A stretch of 64,000 bases of DNA, taken from positions 62,001 to 126,000 of the forward strand of contig CASFGA010000008.1 of NCBI GenBank assembly GCA_949294185.1, written 5' to 3'. A program made the translations under genes and the position numbers. Below are positions 52,263-60,250 of this stretch, piece by piece. The notes under the pieces are model-generated. The model made no database searches. It saw only the letters and a program-made list of their open reading frames with translations, and was not told where the DNA came from. Position 1 is the stretch's first letter. The number at the start of each line of letters is the position of its first letter. This DNA comes from an uncultured Bacteroides sp. (lineage in GTDB: Bacteria > Bacteroidota > Bacteroidia > Bacteroidales > Bacteroidaceae).

Positions 52263-52637
52263 TTATTTTCCTTTTTTGGTATGTTCGTCTAAAAACAGCC
52301 TTGCAAGAAAGTTGACCATCGGCTGGAATATCAGCTGCTTGCGCTTTTGATAGATGAGGAGGGCAAGAATCAATACGATGCCCCCTATCACGGCATATCC
52401 TCCGATGAGGCTTCCCACCAGCGGAGCGATGGCGTAAACCAGCATAAAGGAAAAATAAAAGAGCGCCATCATGCCAAGTATCACCAGGAGCAGAATCAGG
52501 ATAAGGGTAGAAAGCAGGATGGTAAGCTTTTCTACCAGATCAAGTTTCAGATATTGCCCTTGCAGCTCTATATATTTGCGTATTTCCTTGAATAAGGCTT
52601 CCAGATTGTCTATGCTTTTGTCGTTGGCAAACATCAT
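52263..52637 (-). CDS. Phage holin family (DUF1469/ Phage_holin_3_6) membrane protein
   Basis: This 124-residue protein has an N-terminal helical segment (about 1-35), two transmembrane helices (about 37-62 and 68-95) and a polar C-terminus ending near KKGK. The architecture matches chromosomal DUF1469 proteins, which despite the name are not part of a prophage and often sit beside YtxH genes. Function is unknown but linked to envelope stress. It is followed at once by the hydrophilic 89-residue protein gene. Confidence 0.85.
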   Translation of the reverse strand: MMFANDKSIDNLEALFKEIRKYIELQGQYLKLDLVEKLTILLSTLILILLLVILGMMALFYFSFMLVYAIAPLVGSLIGGYAVIGGIVLILALLIYQKRKQLIFQPMVNFLARLFLDEHTKKGK

Positions 52638-52662
52638 GTCTTTCGGATTGGTTGATGAAAAA

Positions 52663-52695
52663 GGCAGACCTTTGCCGTGAAGGCAAAAGTCTGCC
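52663..52695 (-). terminator. Terminator between the YtxH and holin-family genes
   Basis: GGCAGACCTTTGCC (52663-52676) pairs with GGCAAAAGTCTGCC (52682-52695), one mismatched pair, with TTTT following on the minus strand. I found no promoter between it and the holin-family gene, so partial read-through is likely. Confidence 0.75.
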
Positions 52696-52708
52696 CGAAA
52701 ATCTCTAG

Positions 52709-52912
52709 TTATTCAGCATCTTTCACTTCTGCCGCAATCTGGTCAACCAAGTCGTCCATCTCGTCACGATTCAGTCTGATTCCTTTTTTGCGGAGAACTT
52801 CAGCAATCTTTCTGCGTGTATCCTCGCCTTTTTCCGGGGCGAACAGAATACCGGCTGCTGCTCCCAAGGTAACACCGCCTAAGAATGCAGCTACAATACT
52901 TAATGCTTTCAT
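52709..52912 (-). CDS. YtxH domain protein
   Basis: This 67-residue protein has one glycine-rich membrane helix (AAFLGGVTLGAAAGILFAP, residues 8-26) with the GILFAPEKG motif diagnostic of YtxH. A charged helix (GEDTRRKIAEVLRKKGI...) follows. YtxH proteins accumulate in stress or stationary phase in other bacteria. It is the first gene of the minus-strand group with the holin-family and 89-residue genes. Confidence 0.88.
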   Translation of the reverse strand: MKALSIVAAFLGGVTLGAAAGILFAPEKGEDTRRKIAEVLRKKGIRLNRDEMDDLVDQIAAEVKDAE

Positions 52913-52940
52913 ACTGTTTTGATTTTATGTTATTACTCTA

Positions 52941-52948
52941 CAAATCTA
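52941..52948 (-). promoter_or_regulatory. -7 element of the YtxH gene
   Basis: TAGATTTG on the minus strand, an exact TAnnTTTG match, 29 bp before the ATG. Apart from this and the element at 53231, the 368-bp interval 52913-53280 holds nothing I can name. Confidence 0.5.
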
Positions 52949-53230
52949 ATAAAATATCCCGATACATGGTTGTTTTTTCTAAGAAATTTCTGTTTGGCGT
53001 CGGGTTTCTCTGCTTTTTTCCGGGAAAATTCTTTTTTTGTCAGAAAATAAAATGTGGCTGATGCCTGTGGAAAAACATTTCCGTATCATTGGAAAAGCCG
53101 TTTCACCTTGTTGGCATGCGGGGAAGACTGGTTGCGGATGAAAAAAGTCTCTTTCCATCGTTTCTTGCGGATGTGCGTACAGGCCGTTTAATATTAACAG
53201 AAATTAAGAGAGTAGATGGTTTTATATTGC

Positions 53231-53238
53231 TACTTTTG
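53231..53238 (+). promoter_or_regulatory. -7 element of the SPOR lipoprotein gene
   Basis: TACTTTTG matches TAnnTTTG, 42 bp before the ATG at 53281. No clear -33. Confidence 0.5.
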
Positions 53239-53280
53239 CATGATAAAAATGATAATATCTAACTAAATCGATAAGAAACA

Positions 53281-53781
53281 ATGAAAAAGATTGCTGTATT
53301 AGGAATGGGACTGTGTGTGGCATTGGCATTCTCTTCCTGCAAATCAAGTGAGAGTGCCTATAAAAGAGCTTATGAAAAGGCCAAACAACAGGAACTGGCG
53401 GAGGCTGCTGCCACTCAGGAAGAACCGGCTGCGGTTGAAACGGCACCCGTGGTAGAGACAGCTCCGGTAACGACCCCGGCTCCGGCTGCTCCTGTCCGTG
53501 AGGAAAAGGTTGAGCTGGTATCGGGAAACGGGCTGAAGGCTTATAGCGTTATCTGCGGAAGCTTTGGTGTGAAAGCCAATGCCGACGGACTGAAGACATG
53601 GCTTGACGGTGAAGGATATGACGCAAAGGTGGTGTATAATGCAGCGAACAATATGTATCGCGTGGCTGTAGAGTCATTCGACACTCGCGATGAGGCGGCG
53701 CGCGCAAGAGATGCATTCAAGGCAAAATATCCGAGCCGTGAAGATTTTCAGGGTTCATGGTTGCTTTACCGCGTGCACTGA
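53281..53781 (+). CDS. SPOR domain lipoprotein
   Basis: This 166-residue protein has a lipobox FSSC (Cys20) and a charged helix. A Pro/Ala/Thr/Val linker (about residues 45-75, repeated VVETAPV) is followed by a C-terminal SPOR domain (about 85-166; AYSVICGSFGVKANADGLKTWL, YRVAVESFDTRDEA). SPOR domains bind denuded peptidoglycan glycan strands at the division site. The linker would let the domain reach the wall from a lipid-anchored position. It stands alone, with a hairpin terminator after it. Confidence 0.9.
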   Translation: MKKIAVLGMGLCVALAFSSCKSSESAYKRAYEKAKQQELAEAAATQEEPAAVETAPVVETAPVTTPAPAAPVREEKVELVSGNGLKAYSVICGSFGVKANADGLKTWLDGEGYDAKVVYNAANNMYRVAVESFDTRDEAARARDAFKAKYPSREDFQGSWLLYRVH

Positions 53782-53822
53782 TTGTCCGGATATAAGATTT
53801 ATTGCTCCAAAAGTCGGAGATT

Positions 53823-53857
53823 AAAAGCGTCAGTATGAATACTGTCGCTTTTTTTTA
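53823..53857 (+). terminator. Terminator after the SPOR gene
   Basis: AAAGCG-T-CAGTAT (53824-53836) pairs with ATACTG-T-CGCTTT, followed by a run of T residues. Confidence 0.75.
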
Positions 53858-53865
53858 TACCTTTG
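53858..53865 (+). promoter_or_regulatory. -7 element of the PCMD-like gene
   Basis: TACCTTTG, an exact match, 33 bp before the ATG at 53899. It directly abuts the preceding terminator. Confidence 0.55.
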
Positions 53866-53898
53866 CAGCGTAAAAAACAAATAAAAAAGTACGGAAGC

Positions 53899-54852
53899 AT
53901 GAAATTTTTAATAAGCTTTTCGCTCGCGGTACTTTCTTTTGCTGCGCTGCACGCACAGGAAAAGGTCGTTCCCATAAAGTATGGAGATATGGAGCAGTGG
54001 GTAACACGCCGCATTCATGAGTCAGGGATTATCGGTGGAAACACGAAGCTGCTTTATGAGCTTGGCCCAACCCAGGAAATCGACGGGAATGTGGCTTACG
54101 TTAACCAGGGAGGCTCTCCGTGGGCGAATTCCAATGTGATGGCCAAGGTGATGGGAATTGTCAAGACCAATACCAGCGTTTATCCGGAAAAGCGTGAAGA
54201 GGGAGGATACTGCGTCCGTCTGGAAACGCATATCGAGAAGGTGAAGGTGTTGGGGCTGATTAATATCACGGTACTGGCTTCGGGCTCGATGTTTCTGGGC
54301 GATATGAAAGAGCCTATAACGGGGACAAAAGACGGAGAGAAGGCTCTGAATATGGGCATTCCCTTTACTTCTCGTCCTAAGGCGGTGCGTTATGACTATA
54401 AGGTGGAGATGTCGGGAGAGCCGAACCGCATCCGTCAGACCGGATTCAGCCGCAAGGAGACCATTCCGGGACAGGATTGTGCCATCATGACCTGTCTGCT
54501 CCAGAAGCGTACCGAGGACAAGGACGGAAACATCATAGCCAAGCGCATCGGAACCGTCGCTGTAAAGTACAGTCGTTCTGAGGGATGGAAAAACGGAGTA
54601 ACGTATGAAATCATGTATGGCGATATCACCCGCGACAGCCGCTATGTGCCCGACCTGATGAAATTGGGGGTAGGCCATTATTATGCCCGCAACAAGAAGG
54701 GAGAAAGCGTGCTGATTCAGGAAACGGGATGGGCTGATGCCGACGAACAGCCCACTCATCTGATTTTACAGTTTACATCCAGTCTGGGCGGAGCGTTTGT
54801 AGGCTCGCCGGGGAATAAGCTTTGGGTTGACAATGTAAGTCTGGTATACTGA
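53899..54852 (+). CDS. Exported PCMD-type (putative carbohydrate metabolism) domain protein
   Basis: This 317-residue protein begins with a signal peptide (ends HAQ, residue 19). An N-terminal beta region with a MEQWVTRRIHES segment is followed by a beta-sandwich domain. The latter has the pattern SRPKAVRYDYKVEM in the middle and GSPGNKLWVDNVSLVY at the end, which is characteristic of PCMD domains in Bacteroidetes. The function of PCMD is not established; the end motif resembles carbohydrate-binding modules. The ATG at 53899 is used since the upstream frame runs into the -7 element. Single gene with its own terminator. Confidence 0.75.
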   Translation: MKFLISFSLAVLSFAALHAQEKVVPIKYGDMEQWVTRRIHESGIIGGNTKLLYELGPTQEIDGNVAYVNQGGSPWANSNVMAKVMGIVKTNTSVYPEKREEGGYCVRLETHIEKVKVLGLINITVLASGSMFLGDMKEPITGTKDGEKALNMGIPFTSRPKAVRYDYKVEMSGEPNRIRQTGFSRKETIPGQDCAIMTCLLQKRTEDKDGNIIAKRIGTVAVKYSRSEGWKNGVTYEIMYGDITRDSRYVPDLMKLGVGHYYARNKKGESVLIQETGWADADEQPTHLILQFTSSLGGAFVGSPGNKLWVDNVSLVY

Positions 54853-54900
54853 TCCGGCCTCTTGAAAATGTCCGGTGATTTTTCGGAAAATCAAGACAAG

Positions 54901-54943
54901 TCCTGCAAAACCGATGGTACAACCGGTTTTGCAGGATTTTTTA
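54901..54943 (+). terminator. Terminator after the PCMD-like gene
   Basis: TCCTGCAAAACCG (54901-54913) pairs perfectly with CGGTTTTGCAGGA (54924-54936), followed by a T run. Confidence 0.88.
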
Positions 54944-55032
54944 TATTCTTTTGTCATTTATCCTTATCGGAGATTGCTTTTTGTGACAGTCTTGCCTAAA
55001 ACTATTCACTTTGCAGATTTCAGGCATAGGGC

Positions 55033-55911
55033 TTAAAGAATATTGCCGGAGGGTACAAGAATGACTTTTCTGCTTTTTTCTCGGTCTTCATGATACATTC
55101 TGATGTATTCCGCGGCCATTCTTTTTCTGTATTCCGGCGGAACCACCCCTTTGAATAAAAGGGATAGCTCGTTTTGTATCGGTTGACTTTCCAGATAGGC
55201 TGCCAACTGCTCTTCGGTTGCAAAGTGATATTCATTCTCTTCCATATAACACGCATTGACCAAATAAGTTATGGTTCTGTAGATTTCCCAGTCGAGTGCC
55301 TTCTTCATGCTGGATGCCGAATAGTTTTTCTTTTCGACAAGACTTTTCAGCCATTCGGCACTGTTGTTCATATTGCGCAGCTTAATCTGCATCCGCGTTA
55401 TGTCATCCACAATGTTCCTGTCTATCAGCAGCAATATCCGGTCGGAAAAGATGGCGGAATCGGTCGGCAGTTTGAGATTTTCGAAATGGATGGATGCCGG
55501 TTTCATCCTTTTGTTTTCTGGTTTGGCTATTTCAAATCTCAGTTTGATCAGTATGCGCAGATTGGCTTTCAAGTGTCGGGTCATATCCTTGAACTCGGAG
55601 AAGAATATCTTTCTCAGATGTTCTTCTTCTTCAATCTTGTTTTTAAGATTCGTCTTTATTCCGAACAACCAAGAAAATACGGCTGTAAATAGAGGGATGA
55701 GGATGGAACAAACTTCTAGCACCTTTTTGATGTCGAAGTGTTGAGCCTTATTTACTATAGAGTAAACGATAAAGAGCAAGATTAGCGATGCAATCAAAAA
55801 GGAAAATACCCAAATAAGGCGTACATAAAATTTGTATTGCCTGTCTTTTGCGGTTGAATGTTTTTTTTGAACGGTGGCTTCTTCGTCTTTTTTAGTCCGA
55901 TTTGTTTTCAT
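55033..55911 (-). CDS. Hypothetical two-helix membrane protein
   Basis: This 292-residue protein has a basic, charged N-terminus (about 25 residues). Two transmembrane helices (about 29-52 and 66-84) are joined by a short loop. A cytoplasmic-type, mostly helical domain of about 200 residues is rich in Lys, Glu and Arg. There is no signal peptide or catalytic motif. I do not recognise a family. It stands alone between a PCMD-like gene (convergent) and the radical SAM gene, with no clear TAnnTTTG promoter. Its Lys/Ile-rich composition is somewhat more AT-rich than its neighbours, which may mean recent acquisition. Confidence 0.75.
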   Translation of the reverse strand: MKTNRTKKDEEATVQKKHSTAKDRQYKFYVRLIWVFSFLIASLILLFIVYSIVNKAQHFDIKKVLEVCSILIPLFTAVFSWLFGIKTNLKNKIEEEEHLRKIFFSEFKDMTRHLKANLRILIKLRFEIAKPENKRMKPASIHFENLKLPTDSAIFSDRILLLIDRNIVDDITRMQIKLRNMNNSAEWLKSLVEKKNYSASSMKKALDWEIYRTITYLVNACYMEENEYHFATEEQLAAYLESQPIQNELSLLFKGVVPPEYRKRMAAEYIRMYHEDREKSRKVILVPSGNIL

Positions 55912-55991
55912 GGTCTTCAGATATTAGGTTTATAAGTGGGTTTCTGTTTCTGCAAAAGGATAAGCTGAATGTCTATCGGGAATGCCAGAAT

Positions 55992-57641
55992 TCATGAATC
56001 CTCGTCACATTCCGACAAAGCCTTGAATATCGGCCGGGTGGATTGCGATTCGGTCTCGAATCCGTACCAATAGCAGCGGTGGCTGGCCTTGTCTTCAAGT
56101 CTGCATAGGCGGAGATTGTCCTGATATTGTCCGTAGACCGTCTGCCAACTGTCGGGAGGAGCGACATGCTTGGTACGTACTTTTTCGGCCGGCTGCTTTT
56201 TCAGCGACATTCCGGCCTCTATCCATGCCAGGCTGACGGCAGTGGCATAATCGGGGTAATGTCCTTTACAGAAGTCGTAGAGAAGGATTCCCCGCCGCTC
56301 AAGGCTCAGCGGTTGGTCGATGACATGCAGGCGGGTCAGGTAGTCTAAAAAGAGCGGAAGGAAGTTTTCCTTTTCGACAATCAGCGAACGGGTGACAGAC
56401 TGCCAGGCGGGTGTGTTGTAAAATCCGTCCAACAGGCGGGAAAGCAGGCGGGCTGTCTGGAGTTCGTCAGGGGTGATTTCATTGGTTTGCAGCACTTCAT
56501 AGGGTGGAAGCGGTGAAAAGCGGATGCCTAACTCGGGGGCGCGACGGTGCATCTCTGTTCCGGGAAGCAGCTTCAGCGATTCTAACTGTATTTCTCCGGC
56601 CCGGTATGCTGCCAAGGTACGGATGTCTTCAAAGATTTCTTCCAGCCGGTAAAGGGGCAGTCCGGCAATCAGGTCTGCATGAGTCTCCATGTTCGGCAGG
56701 GAGCACAGAAACTTTAATCCTTGCAAGGCTTCGGACAAGTCCCCTTGACGGCGGCATTGATCAAGCACCGTCTTGCGCAAGCTTTGGATGCCCGCCTCCA
56801 GATGGAGCAGGCCTTCCGGCATGTTTGACAGTGCTTCTTTCAGTTCGTCCGACAGCAAGGCCGGGTGTATCTCTAAGTGAAAACGGATGTCCGGAAATTC
56901 ACAAAAAAGGTTGAGCAGGGCCTTTGCACGGCGGTTGTTATAATTGAATGTGCGGTCTAATACCCGGATATTCCGGATTCCATGCCGGTGGATTTCCGAT
57001 ATGCGCTCACGAATGACAGAGATGGGCAGTGTGCGGACAGGCTTTTCGCCTCCACTTACGCAGAAGGCGCAGGTGTTGAAACACCCGCGTGTGGTTTCAA
57101 GCTGCACGAATGGCTTGTCCCAATTGAAGAATCGGCTTTGCTCCGGATTGGCCAGACGGTCGAAATCCAAGACGCGTGCCAGACCGTTGTCATGATAATC
57201 ACCTGCATTGTCTATATAGCATAGCCCTGTAATGTCGTGCCATTCCGCAGGGTCTTGCCATACGTTCAGCCAGCGGGGGAACATCTCTTCTCCTTCTCCG
57301 CGGAATACACAGTCGACAAACGGATTCCTTCTTAAGAAACCTTCATTGTCTCCCAAGAATTCAGGCCCTCCTAAGATGATGCGGCACTGGGGAAGCAGTG
57401 CGTGGACACGGCTCAGTATGTGGATAAGTGCTTCGTGGTTGAACAGCCAACAGGTAGCGGCAATCATGTCCGGCCTTTTCCGGGATATTTCACCGGCAAT
57501 CATGCCCGGATTCTCATTGACGGTGGCGGAAGCCCTGTCCCATTCCCATGTCAAGTTGTCCTTTGTCTGTGCATGCAGGGCGGGAAGTGCCAGTGAAGAG
57601 TGGGCATAAGAGCTGTTCAAGTCAAGCCAGAGGATTTTCAT
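55992..57641 (-). CDS. B12-binding-domain radical SAM protein (DUF4080 type)
   Basis: This 549-residue protein has an N-terminal cobalamin-binding-like Rossmann domain (about 1-140). It includes the RCRIILGGPEFLGD-type strand and ends in the VFRGEGEEMFP motif. A radical SAM core with CFNTCAFC (C187, C191, C194) follows, then a C-terminal DUF4080-type region. Members of this class are often methyltransferases, but this family's reaction is unknown. The gene is 102 bp downstream of prs; the interval contains a long hairpin and no promoter motif I can see. Confidence 0.88.
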   Translation of the reverse strand: MKILWLDLNSSYAHSSLALPALHAQTKDNLTWEWDRASATVNENPGMIAGEISRKRPDMIAATCWLFNHEALIHILSRVHALLPQCRIILGGPEFLGDNEGFLRRNPFVDCVFRGEGEEMFPRWLNVWQDPAEWHDITGLCYIDNAGDYHDNGLARVLDFDRLANPEQSRFFNWDKPFVQLETTRGCFNTCAFCVSGGEKPVRTLPISVIRERISEIHRHGIRNIRVLDRTFNYNNRRAKALLNLFCEFPDIRFHLEIHPALLSDELKEALSNMPEGLLHLEAGIQSLRKTVLDQCRRQGDLSEALQGLKFLCSLPNMETHADLIAGLPLYRLEEIFEDIRTLAAYRAGEIQLESLKLLPGTEMHRRAPELGIRFSPLPPYEVLQTNEITPDELQTARLLSRLLDGFYNTPAWQSVTRSLIVEKENFLPLFLDYLTRLHVIDQPLSLERRGILLYDFCKGHYPDYATAVSLAWIEAGMSLKKQPAEKVRTKHVAPPDSWQTVYGQYQDNLRLCRLEDKASHRCYWYGFETESQSTRPIFKALSECDEDS

Positions 57642-57660
57642 GAGCCGTTAGTATATAGTT

Positions 57661-57734
57661 CAGGCATGGATTATGCAGAATGTCGCGGAATGTAAAGCAC
57701 TGCTTTCCCGCCTGTTCTGCGCAAACCATGCCTG
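57661..57734. repeat. 74-nt long imperfect hairpin between prs and the radical SAM gene
   Basis: CAGGCATGG (57661-57669) pairs with CCATGCCTG (57726-57734), GCAGAA (57675-57680) with TTCTGC (57715-57720) and GCGG (57685-57688) with CCGC. A final AAAGC/GCTTT stem has a 3-nt loop at 57699-57701. In all, 24 pairs are separated by symmetric internal loops. No T run follows. Confidence 0.75.
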
Positions 57735-57742
57735 CCTGGATA

Positions 57743-58681
57743 TTAAATCAAATATTGTGAACTGATAGATTCATTTGTCATCACCCTACGGATTGTCTCT
57801 GCGAACATGTCGGCAATGGAAAGTTGCTTGACTTTGGCGCAGCGGCTTGAGTAGGGAATACTGTCGGTGAATACCATTTCTTCCAGTTGGGAGTTTTGGA
57901 CACGCTCGGAAGCCGGTCCCGACATGACACAGTGAGAGGCGATGGCACGCACGGAGCGGGCACCGGCTTCTTTCATGATGTCGGCAGCCTTGGTGATGGT
58001 GCCTGCGGTATCTACCATGTCGTCAATCAGAACAACATCCTTGTCCTTTACATTTCCGATAATCTGCATGGATGCCACGACATTGGCCTTTTCACGCGTC
58101 TTGTGGCAAAGCACCAGAGGAACATCGAGGAACTTGGCATAAGAGCTTGCACGTTTTGACCCGCCGACATCGGGAGTCGCGATGACCAGATTGTCCAGAT
58201 GCAGTGACTGGATGTAGGGGGCGAAAATGGTGGATGCATATAAATGGTCGACCGGAATGTCAAAGAAACCTTGAATCTGGTCTGCGTGAAGATCCATTGT
58301 AATCAGACGGTCGATGCCTGCCACCCTCAGCAAGTCTGCCACCAGTTTGGCTCCGATAGAGACACGCGGCTTGTCTTTGCGGTCTTGCCGGGCCCAACCG
58401 AAATAGGGGATGACGGCGATGATGCTTTTGGCCGAAGCACGCTTGGCAGCATCAATCATCAGAAGCAGTTCCATCAGGTTGTCTGAATTGGGGAAGGTAG
58501 ACTGAACCAGGAATACGTATTGTCCGCGAATTGACTCTTCGTAGGAAACGGAAAATTCGCCGTCGGCGAAGTGTGTAATGTTCATATTACCAAGTTCACA
58601 GCCTAAACTGTTGCAGATTTTCTCTGCGAGATATCTCGAATTTGTACCCGAGAATACTTTAAAAGGTGTTGTTCCGCTCAT
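57743..58681 (-). CDS. prs: Ribose-phosphate pyrophosphokinase
   Basis: This 312-residue class I PRPP synthase has the N-terminal VFSGTNS and FADGEFSV segments, YFGWARQDRK (ATP loop) and the PRPP-binding VVLIDDMVDTAGTI. It makes PRPP from ribose 5-phosphate and ATP for purine, pyrimidine, histidine and NAD synthesis. Length is normal. A strong consensus promoter lies 40-70 bp upstream. Confidence 0.97.
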   Translation of the reverse strand: MSGTTPFKVFSGTNSRYLAEKICNSLGCELGNMNITHFADGEFSVSYEESIRGQYVFLVQSTFPNSDNLMELLLMIDAAKRASAKSIIAVIPYFGWARQDRKDKPRVSIGAKLVADLLRVAGIDRLITMDLHADQIQGFFDIPVDHLYASTIFAPYIQSLHLDNLVIATPDVGGSKRASSYAKFLDVPLVLCHKTREKANVVASMQIIGNVKDKDVVLIDDMVDTAGTITKAADIMKEAGARSVRAIASHCVMSGPASERVQNSQLEEMVFTDSIPYSSRCAKVKQLSIADMFAETIRRVMTNESISSQYLI

Positions 58682-58718
58682 TTCTTTATGTGATTATAGC
58701 TAACAATTTTATAAGATG

Positions 58719-58749
58719 CAAATTTACGCCATTTCTTTAAGTCGGACAA
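58719..58749 (-). promoter_or_regulatory. Promoter of prs
   Basis: On the minus strand, TAAATTTG (58719-58726) lies 20 bp from a TTG core (58747-58749). It shows that prs is transcribed separately from the thiamine genes. Confidence 0.72.
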
Positions 58750-58787
58750 GATTTTCCGGTAAAAATTGAAGCCTGCTAGCGGGATAT

Positions 58788-59396
58788 TTAGTCGGCAAGG
58801 TCTCTCAGTTTGCGGAAATAGGCGATGAGCGCCTGATAGTTGTTGTCGGTAGACGGATTGAATTTGTTCCACAGACATCCCATTACGGCTGCTCCTCCGA
58901 ACCCGAAGTCTTTTACGCGCAGGATGTTGTTTTCATCCACGCCCCCCAGCGCCATCACTTTTTTGTCGATGATGCCTTTGCGGGTCGCTTCACGGATTGT
59001 TTCGGGAGTAAAGGCCGAGTTGTATCCCGGTTTGGAGATACTGTCGAATATCGGGCTTAGGAATACATAGTCGCAGTTCTTCTTGTCTGCCTCCACTTCT
59101 TCGAGCGTATGGCAGGATGCACTGACATGTCCGGAATAGTTGTCGGGGACAATGGGATTCCGGCTGCTGAGATGAATGCCTTTCAGCTTATATTCGTTTT
59201 TCAGATAGAAATGGTCGTGCATCACGATGCGTTTTCTGTATTTCTCCGGGATGAGTGTCAGCAGACGTTCGGCATATACGGAAGCTGTGTCAGGCTTGCG
59301 CAGATGCAGCACATCCAGTCCTTCGTCGAAAAGATTGGTTATTATCTGGTCTTCCTCCACAAAATAATGGGGAGTCGTTATCAGTATCAGTTTCAT
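58788..59396 (-). CDS. thiE: Thiamine-phosphate synthase-like protein (ThiE/TenI type)
   Basis: This 202-residue protein is a TIM-barrel ThiE/TenI homologue. The N-terminal LILITTPHYF strand is followed by VLHLRKPD, KGIHLSSRN, SCHTLEEV, FLSPIFDSISKPG and MALGGVDENN, in the family's order. ThiE joins the pyrimidine and thiazole halves to give thiamine phosphate; TenI homologues instead aromatise the thiazole. The sequence is short and lacks some ThiE consensus residues, so TenI-like activity is an alternative. It has its own promoter in the thi cluster. Confidence 0.78.
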   Translation of the reverse strand: MKLILITTPHYFVEEDQIITNLFDEGLDVLHLRKPDTASVYAERLLTLIPEKYRKRIVMHDHFYLKNEYKLKGIHLSSRNPIVPDNYSGHVSASCHTLEEVEADKKNCDYVFLSPIFDSISKPGYNSAFTPETIREATRKGIIDKKVMALGGVDENNILRVKDFGFGGAAVMGCLWNKFNPSTDNNYQALIAYFRKLRDLAD

Positions 59397-59418
59397 CTTT
59401 AAATCGAAATATTGGCGG

Positions 59419-59450
59419 CAAAGTTACAAAGCTCCGGCGTATCTCACAAA
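59419..59450 (-). promoter_or_regulatory. Internal promoter in the thi cluster
   Basis: On the minus strand, TAACTTTG (59419-59426) lies 20 bp from TTTG (59447-59450). Both boxes are consensus, 23 bp upstream of the ThiE-like start. Confidence 0.75.
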
Positions 59451-59453
59451 TGT

Positions 59454-60146
59454 TTACAGTAAAATCGTGTAGGTCTCCAGTGTTTTCAGATTGATGTACC
59501 ACAGCTTTCCGCTCATTACATCTCCGTAGCCGCATATAATCTTGACCACTTCATTGGCTTCCGCGCAGCCTATCAGTCCGGGAATGAATCCTATTACCCC
59601 TTTGGACGGCTGAGGCATGGAGAGCATTTCTGCTTCGTCGGGAAAGAGGTCACGGTAGGTTTTCCCTCCTTTGTAGTTGAATACGGATATCTGTCCGTCA
59701 AAGTCGCGTATGGCTCCGTACACATAAATCTTGTCAAGGCGCACGCAGACATCGTTTATCAGGTAGCGGGTCTCGAAATTGTCGCATCCGTCTACGATGA
59801 TATCATACTGTTCGATGATTTCTTCTGCATTTCCAACGGTTAGCCGTGTGGGATAAGCCTTTATGTCCGATTCGCTGTTCAGGGCTTGCAGATGTTTTTG
59901 AGCCTGCACCGCCTTGGGCAGACCGATTTCTGCTTCTGTATAGAGCACTTGTCGCTGGAGATTGCTTGCGCTGACGGTATCATTGTCTATCAGACCGATA
60001 GTTCCCACTCCGGCACCTGCCAGATAAAGGGCGATGGGGCAGCCCAGTCCGCCGACACCGACGATGAGCACCCGTGCTTTTTTCAGGCGTTCCTGTCCTT
60101 CCTGACCGATTTCGGGCAGAAGAATCTGACGGTTGTATCTTTCCAT
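59454..60146 (-). CDS. thiF: ThiF/MoeB/HesA-family adenylyltransferase
   Basis: This 230-residue E1-like enzyme has the ATP-binding GVGGLGCPIA (about residues 31-40). The adenylation signature NLQRQVLY follows (about 62-69), then the acidic VDGCDNFETR. In thiamine synthesis, ThiF adenylates the C-terminal glycine of ThiS so that sulfur can be loaded. The usual two CxxC zinc-binding pairs of ThiF/MoeB are missing, and the protein is short. The gene sits between thiH and the ThiE-like gene, on the same strand. Confidence 0.88.
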   Translation of the reverse strand: MERYNRQILLPEIGQEGQERLKKARVLIVGVGGLGCPIALYLAGAGVGTIGLIDNDTVSASNLQRQVLYTEAEIGLPKAVQAQKHLQALNSESDIKAYPTRLTVGNAEEIIEQYDIIVDGCDNFETRYLINDVCVRLDKIYVYGAIRDFDGQISVFNYKGGKTYRDLFPDEAEMLSMPQPSKGVIGFIPGLIGCAEANEVVKIICGYGDVMSGKLWYINLKTLETYTILL

Positions 60147-60250
60147 GATTCGGATGAGACAATATGGTTTAAAGTTTCATGCCGGCGGAATGATTGTCTT
60201 GTCCGAGGAAAAACAATGTTCTGTCGGCATGAAAATGTGAGATTGTCGGT

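Noticed and set aside
52263..52637. Phage holin family protein as a sign of a prophage
   Set aside because: DUF1469 proteins are common chromosomal genes. There is no integrase, terminase, capsid or att-like repeat nearby.
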